NCBI RefSeq assembly: GCF_900103285.1
Contig: NZ_FNGS01000010.1
Location: 124,001 to 188,000, forward strand
DNA length: 64,000 nucleotides
Origin: Siphonobacter aquaeclarae
Lineage (GTDB): Bacteria > Bacteroidota > Bacteroidia > Cytophagales > Spirosomataceae
Direction of reading: 5' to 3'
A program made the position numbers and the translations under genes. The stretch's first letter is position 1. Each line of letters begins with the position of its first letter. Below are positions 60,161 through 64,000 of the stretch, piece after piece. Below the pieces are notes generated by a model. It had not been told where the DNA came from, did not search any database, and saw nothing but the letters and a program-made list of their open reading frames with translations.

Positions 60161-61046
60161 TTGTGTTTTCTGCCGGATTCCACCGGGGAACAGGCTGACC
60201 AGACGCCAGCTCGCATCCTCCCAACCAGCGCGAGCCTGTCCACCGGGATACATAGTCTGAAGAACCTGCCCAAACGGCATGGCCATCGGGAGCGAGGGAA
60301 TAGTCACCTCCGTTATTAGCGAGCAGTCCGTACTGTACCAGGTCGTTCAGGGTTTCTTTCAGTTGGGTATCTCCGAAGCCGAATCCCGGATATGCCCGCC
60401 AGAATGCAGGCAGCAGTGTTGAAAGACCGGCGGGTTTCCGGAGCAGTTGTTCCAGAAAAAAGGTTTCAATACGGTTCAGGCCTGTCGTCACAGACGGAAA
60501 CCGCTGCAGGTGGAGGGAAATCGCCGCCGGAAAATGGACAAAAGGACCGGTATCCCTGACGGCAGCAAGCGCTTCCGGATTCGGCGAGGTATAGGCTTTC
60601 CAAAGCAAGCGGGCCGCCTGCCGGTCGGCCTCGGTTAAGTGAATTCGGGTGACATACAGCGCAGCCAGTTGCCGTGCATTGCATTCGCCCAGACCATGAA
60701 AGTTTGGAATTTCCGGGTGGTCTCCGGGACAAATCAGAAACACCGGATTTTCGTCCGGCAGGTAGCTGACCAGAAAAAGCAGGTTGATCTGGCAGAAAAG
60801 ATCGAATTCAAACCAGAGTACAACCGGCCCGCGATGCGCGGCGATGACTTCCCATTCAGCCAGTACCTGACGTTCGTAATCCGGAAAGAAACTGCTGCGT
60901 TCCCGGAGAACGGCGAGCGGATCGGCATGCCAGGCGACCCGGTCCTCGCAAAGGGCTTCCCGCCAGACGGCGCGCCTGCCCGGCAGACCGGTTCCACCGA
61001 AAGAAACGGCGGTAGAATCACCGTTGAGGACATGCAGATGTTCCAT
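60138..61046 (-). CDS. DUF1835 domain protein
   Basis: A 302-residue soluble protein. The N-terminal LHVLNGDSTAVSFGGTGLPG is typical of DUF1835; VVLWFEFDLFCQINLLFLVS follows. The C-terminal part is helical with a winged-helix-like LIQYG-type segment (LNDLVQYGLLANNGGDYSL). Function unknown. The start codon lies one base after the atpZ stop, so the two are probably translated together. Confidence 0.82.
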   Translation of the reverse strand: MEHLHVLNGDSTAVSFGGTGLPGRRAVWREALCEDRVAWHADPLAVLRERSSFFPDYERQVLAEWEVIAAHRGPVVLWFEFDLFCQINLLFLVSYLPDENPVFLICPGDHPEIPNFHGLGECNARQLAALYVTRIHLTEADRQAARLLWKAYTSPNPEALAAVRDTGPFVHFPAAISLHLQRFPSVTTGLNRIETFFLEQLLRKPAGLSTLLPAFWRAYPGFGFGDTQLKETLNDLVQYGLLANNGGDYSLAPDGHAVWAGSSDYVSRWTGSRWLGGCELASGQPVPRWNPAENTISRPPLQ

Positions 61047-61047
61047 A

Positions 61048-61257
61048 TCAGTTTTTCGGAAGGCTTCGTATGGCCGAAATCAGTGCCGCGGCGATGAAAA
61101 AAAGCGAGCACCCGATGGTGAACCACGGCGTACGGGTTTCGAGCCATTCATCCAGCTTCATTCCCAGAAAAACGCCTGCTCCGATCGTCACGAGCATCTG
61201 CATAGCCATCCCCGAATACCGGAGATAAGGATTGAATTTGGGAGGTTCGTCAGTCAT
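61048..61257 (-). CDS. atpZ: AtpZ/AtpI-family small membrane protein
   Basis: A 69-residue protein with two membrane helices (YSGMAMQMLVTIGAGVFLGM and FTIGCSLFFIAAALISAIR) joined by KLDEWLETRTPW, the AtpZ pattern. AtpZ, together with AtpI, is linked to magnesium and calcium supply or c-ring assembly of ATP synthase. It is divergent from porW, a pairing I know from other Bacteroidota. Confidence 0.9.
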   Translation of the reverse strand: MTDEPPKFNPYLRYSGMAMQMLVTIGAGVFLGMKLDEWLETRTPWFTIGCSLFFIAAALISAIRSLPKN

Positions 61258-61359
61258 AGCCGGAGAGAATGGGTAATTTTTGAGCGGAATTTACGTACTT
61301 GGCATAAAATCTACGCCTCTTTCCAACCGTTTGTAGAGGAGAATTGTTTTTCATTTCCG

Positions 61360-63519
61360 ATGCGATTGTCTTCCTGTTTCCGGAATCTCGTTTGCCTGTC
61401 GGGTCTCGGCTGGGTAGCTGCCTGTACGCAGCACTCCACGGCCCCGGCCAACGTCGCGTTCCACAATATTACGGCCCGGTATAATGCCCTTCTTCAGGCG
61501 AAAGAAAAGCTCGAAGAAGCCCGGGCGACGCTTTTCCGGGATCGGAAGGACAACTACGGGGCGCTGTTGCCCGTCGTGGTTCCGGTAGACTCGAATGCCG
61601 CGCTGGCCGTATCAACCGAGCTGGCGGCGGTTATCAAGAAGGCTTCCCTCGTAGCCGAGCGCCATCAGAATGCTATTTATGTAGACGATGCCTACCTGCT
61701 CATCGGGCAGGCACGTCTCGAGCAGGGAGATTTCCGGAATGCTGTCGAGACGTTCAAATACGTCAATACCAATTATCCCGATGAAAACTCCCGGTCGGCC
61801 GCGCTGATCGGCCTGATGCGGGCATATGTAGAGCAGCGGGAGTATGGTACTGCGCTTCGCGTGGCGGACGTCGTCCGGACCCTGCCGCTCAGCAAGGAGG
61901 AAACCCGGGAGTACTACCTCACCAAAGCCTATCTCCACCAGCAGCGGAAGGAATACGCCATTGCTGCGGCGATTCTCGAAGAAACCCTCCCGCTGATGAA
62001 AAAGGGAGAGCAGAGAGCGCGGGTTTATTATGCCCTCGGTCAATTGTATGAGCTGACCAACAAGCCGCAAAAGGCATTGGCGCAATACAGTAAGGTGCAG
62101 AAAAACCGCCCGGGGTATGACCTGTCGTTTTATGCCAAACTAAATTCCCTGCTCAACCAGCCGGGTCAGGATCCGAATGTGAGTTTCAGCCGGATGTTGA
62201 AAGACCGGAAAAACGACGATCTCAAGGACCGGATCTACTACGCGATGGGTTCGTATGAAGAGCGCCGGGGTAATATCAAACAGGCTATTCCCTATTACAA
62301 GACGGCTGCACAGTTTGCCAAAGCCACGCGTGACCAGCTTCCGGCGATCTACCTGCGTATTGCCGAGCTGAGCTATAACCCGTTGCAGGATTATGAGTCG
62401 GCGCAGGCCTACTACGACAGTACGGTTTCTTCCCAGCCCAAAAACATGCCGGACCTTTCCCGGATTATTGAAAAGAAGAAGGTACTGGATGAGTTTGTGC
62501 GCCACCTGCGGACGATCCGTACGGAAGATAGCCTGCAACACCTGGCAGGAATGAATCCGACCGAACTGGATAAGTACCTGGCGAAGGTGGTTTCGGATAA
62601 ACGCAAAAAAGAAGAAGATGCACGTCGGAAAGCCGAAGAAGCTGCTGCACGTGCCCGTCAGGAGCAGTTGCTGGCCCAGAATGGCGTTGCGACGGAGAAT
62701 ACTGCGTCGGCATGGTACTTCTATAATCCTTCGTCGGTGCAACGGGGTTCTCAGGAATTCCGCGAAAAATGGGGCCCACGGAAGCTGGAAGACAACTGGA
62801 GACGGTCTACGAAAGACATGAGCCTGTCGTCGGGCGATGCGCCGATGACGGCTGTACAAGGGAATAAAACGGTTGCCGGACAGGCCGCCGGTACCGGAGC
62901 CGCCCCCGCTGACCCCGAAATTCAGGACTTGAAAAAGACGATTCCGTTTGGACAGCAGGCCCTGGAGGTTTCCCGCAAGAAGCAGGAAACAGCGTATTTC
63001 GAACTGGGTAAACTCTATAAGCTGGGCCTCAGCGAACCTGCCAAATCAAAGGAAACGTTTGAAAAACTGCTGGCTCTGTTCCCGAATACCTCCTATGAGC
63101 CGGAAACGCTGTACCTGCTGTACCTGCTTGCTGAGGGAACCGGGCAACAGGCAGAGTATAAAAATCGCCTGGCTCAGAAATTCCCGGATTCATATTTCGT
63201 GAGGATGATCAACCGGAGCAGCCTGACGCCGCTGACCTCCGGCGCGGAGGCCGAAGCTCAGAACCTTTATGCCGATGCCTACGGCGCCTATACCCGCAGT
63301 GAGTATGCCAATGCGCTGGTGAAGGTAGAGCAGGGGTTGCAGAAATATGCCGGCAATGCGCTGGAAGACAAGTTTGCGCTCCTGCATGTCATGCTGGTGG
63401 CGAAAACCCAGAATGCGGAAGCATACCGGAAAGCCCTCGGCGATTTTCTCCGCAACTATCCGAACAGTACGTTGACGGGGATGGCAAAGGACATGCAGTC
63501 GGCGGCGAAAGGGAAGTAG
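61360..63519 (+). CDS. porW: T9SS/gliding TPR lipoprotein PorW/SprE
   Basis: A 719-residue lipoprotein (signal ending LGWVAAC, about residue 22) made mainly of TPR units (for example DAYLLIGQARLEQGDFRNAV, EYYLTKAYLHQQRKEYAIAA, RVYYALGQLYELTNKPQKAL). A Lys/Glu/Ala-rich region follows (about 410-440), then more repeats. It begins NVAFHNITARYNALLQAKEKL after the Cys, the signature start of PorW/SprE, which is needed for T9SS secretion and gliding. The open frame upstream to 61024 overlaps atpZ and is rejected. Confidence 0.9.
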   Translation: MRLSSCFRNLVCLSGLGWVAACTQHSTAPANVAFHNITARYNALLQAKEKLEEARATLFRDRKDNYGALLPVVVPVDSNAALAVSTELAAVIKKASLVAERHQNAIYVDDAYLLIGQARLEQGDFRNAVETFKYVNTNYPDENSRSAALIGLMRAYVEQREYGTALRVADVVRTLPLSKEETREYYLTKAYLHQQRKEYAIAAAILEETLPLMKKGEQRARVYYALGQLYELTNKPQKALAQYSKVQKNRPGYDLSFYAKLNSLLNQPGQDPNVSFSRMLKDRKNDDLKDRIYYAMGSYEERRGNIKQAIPYYKTAAQFAKATRDQLPAIYLRIAELSYNPLQDYESAQAYYDSTVSSQPKNMPDLSRIIEKKKVLDEFVRHLRTIRTEDSLQHLAGMNPTELDKYLAKVVSDKRKKEEDARRKAEEAAARARQEQLLAQNGVATENTASAWYFYNPSSVQRGSQEFREKWGPRKLEDNWRRSTKDMSLSSGDAPMTAVQGNKTVAGQAAGTGAAPADPEIQDLKKTIPFGQQALEVSRKKQETAYFELGKLYKLGLSEPAKSKETFEKLLALFPNTSYEPETLYLLYLLAEGTGQQAEYKNRLAQKFPDSYFVRMINRSSLTPLTSGAEAEAQNLYADAYGAYTRSEYANALVKVEQGLQKYAGNALEDKFALLHVMLVAKTQNAEAYRKALGDFLRNYPNSTLTGMAKDMQSAAKGK

Positions 63520-63524
63520 GCCCC

Positions 63525-64000
63525 ATGCAGTCTTTTTTTGAGTATATCGACAGGCTTACTCCGGCTCTTTCGAAAGAGGCGTTGGCGGCTATCGGGGAAA
63601 TAGCCGCCAGACGTACCGTTCCCAGGCGGACGTTGCTGCTTCGGGCAGGGGAAATATGTTCGAATTTCTATTTCATCGAGAAGGGACTGGGACGGGTATT
63701 TTACTACCGGAACGATCAGGAAGTGACGGCCTGGTTCGGATTTGAAGGGCAGGTTATCAGTGCTATTGATAGCTTTTTTACCGGCTTCCCGAGTGAATAC
63801 TGGATCGAAATATTGGAAGAATCGGAGGTGCGGGTAGTCGGGAATCAGGATATTGAGTGGTTGTTCAGGCATTATCCTGAGACGGAGCGACTCGGCCGGC
63901 TGATGATCACCGAAAACTACCTGCGCCTGGACGAACGCATGAAGTTATTTGCTTTCCATACCGCGGAGCAACGGTATCAGTTGGTCCTTAAACAGTTTCC
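63525..64000 (+). CDS. Crp/Fnr-family transcription regulator (3' end outside window)
   Basis: 158 residues visible. The cyclic-nucleotide-binding-type beta roll is clear (RRTLLLRAGEICSNFYFIEK, GLGRVFYYRNDQEVTAWFGF), then the long dimer helix (RHYPETERLGRLMITENYLR). The helix-turn-helix part lies beyond the window edge. The cAMP-binding Arg/Glu set is not present, so the ligand is likely different or absent, as in most Bacteroidota members. It starts 5 bp after porW. Confidence 0.85.
   Translation, partial: MQSFFEYIDRLTPALSKEALAAIGEIAARRTVPRRTLLLRAGEICSNFYFIEKGLGRVFYYRNDQEVTAWFGFEGQVISAIDSFFTGFPSEYWIEILEESEVRVVGNQDIEWLFRHYPETERLGRLMITENYLRLDERMKLFAFHTAEQRYQLVLKQF

Noticed and set aside
61024-61360. 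Extended N-terminus of PorW
   Set aside because: The extra 112 codons overlap atpZ on the other strand and would bury the lipoprotein signal.

Overview
The window comes from a member of the Bacteroidota, most likely order Cytophagales. The evidence is a SusC/SusD pair driven by an ECF sigma/FecR pair, several type IX secretion (T9SS) genes (gldE, a PorD-type DUF4835 gene, porW/sprE and a cargo protein with a C-terminal sorting domain), and promoters of the phylum type (TTG, about 19-21 bp, TAnnTTTG). It reads as ordinary chromosome. I see no prophage, integrase, transposase, plasmid gene or CRISPR array.

Layout. 1-5957: nutrient-uptake locus on the minus strand (ECF sigma, FecR anti-sigma, SusC, SusD, the last cut by the window edge). 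6377-13731: housekeeping block rng / mS38-like mini-protein / TPR / HU, then mutY-ssb-gldE. 13810-18333: esterase and Dabb pair, an SDR, and five small unrecognised genes. 18739-21739: sulfate assimilation cysH-cysD-cysN. 22154-27440: VOC dioxygenase, cytochrome b5-like protein, lipoprotein, thiL, manC, DUF3089 lipoprotein. 27608-33637: TonB receptor, carotenoid-type membrane protein, tRNA-His, superoxide dismutase, tadA with a lipoprotein. 33781-36586: DUF4301, RidA, SCO protein. 36619-45172: a long minus-strand array galM, hydroxyacid dehydrogenase, bamD, rpoZ, coaBC, DUF4835, GNAT, Sm-like small protein, recN, lipoprotein, SCO. 45214-56451: tilS, OstA-like protein, T9SS cargo, long Ddl-like ligase, coiled-coil protein, phosphosugar mutase, GreA/B-like factor, DinB, esterase. 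56546-61257: Fo sector of ATP synthase (atpB, E, F, H with atpI- and atpZ-like genes), interrupted by gmhA and a DUF1835 gene. 61360-64000: porW/sprE and the start of a Crp/Fnr regulator.

The main unexplained signal is between the genes. Several families of word-like palindromes hug stop codons. Family A (three copies, arms of three TCTGTGnnG units, up to 30 bp of perfect pairing, compensatory changes between copies) lies between convergent genes each time. Family B (AAGCTTTAGGC/GCTATAGGC words) occurs at three loci, and at one it supplies the stop codon of ridA. Two single palindromes, C and D, have a similar placement. A second lead is a 73-residue protein with Sm/LSm-like sequence features inside the coaBC-recN array, in a phylum generally lacking recognisable Hfq. 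Smaller points are a promoter -7 box in a terminator loop before thiL, and an Fo operon not followed by atpA/atpG.
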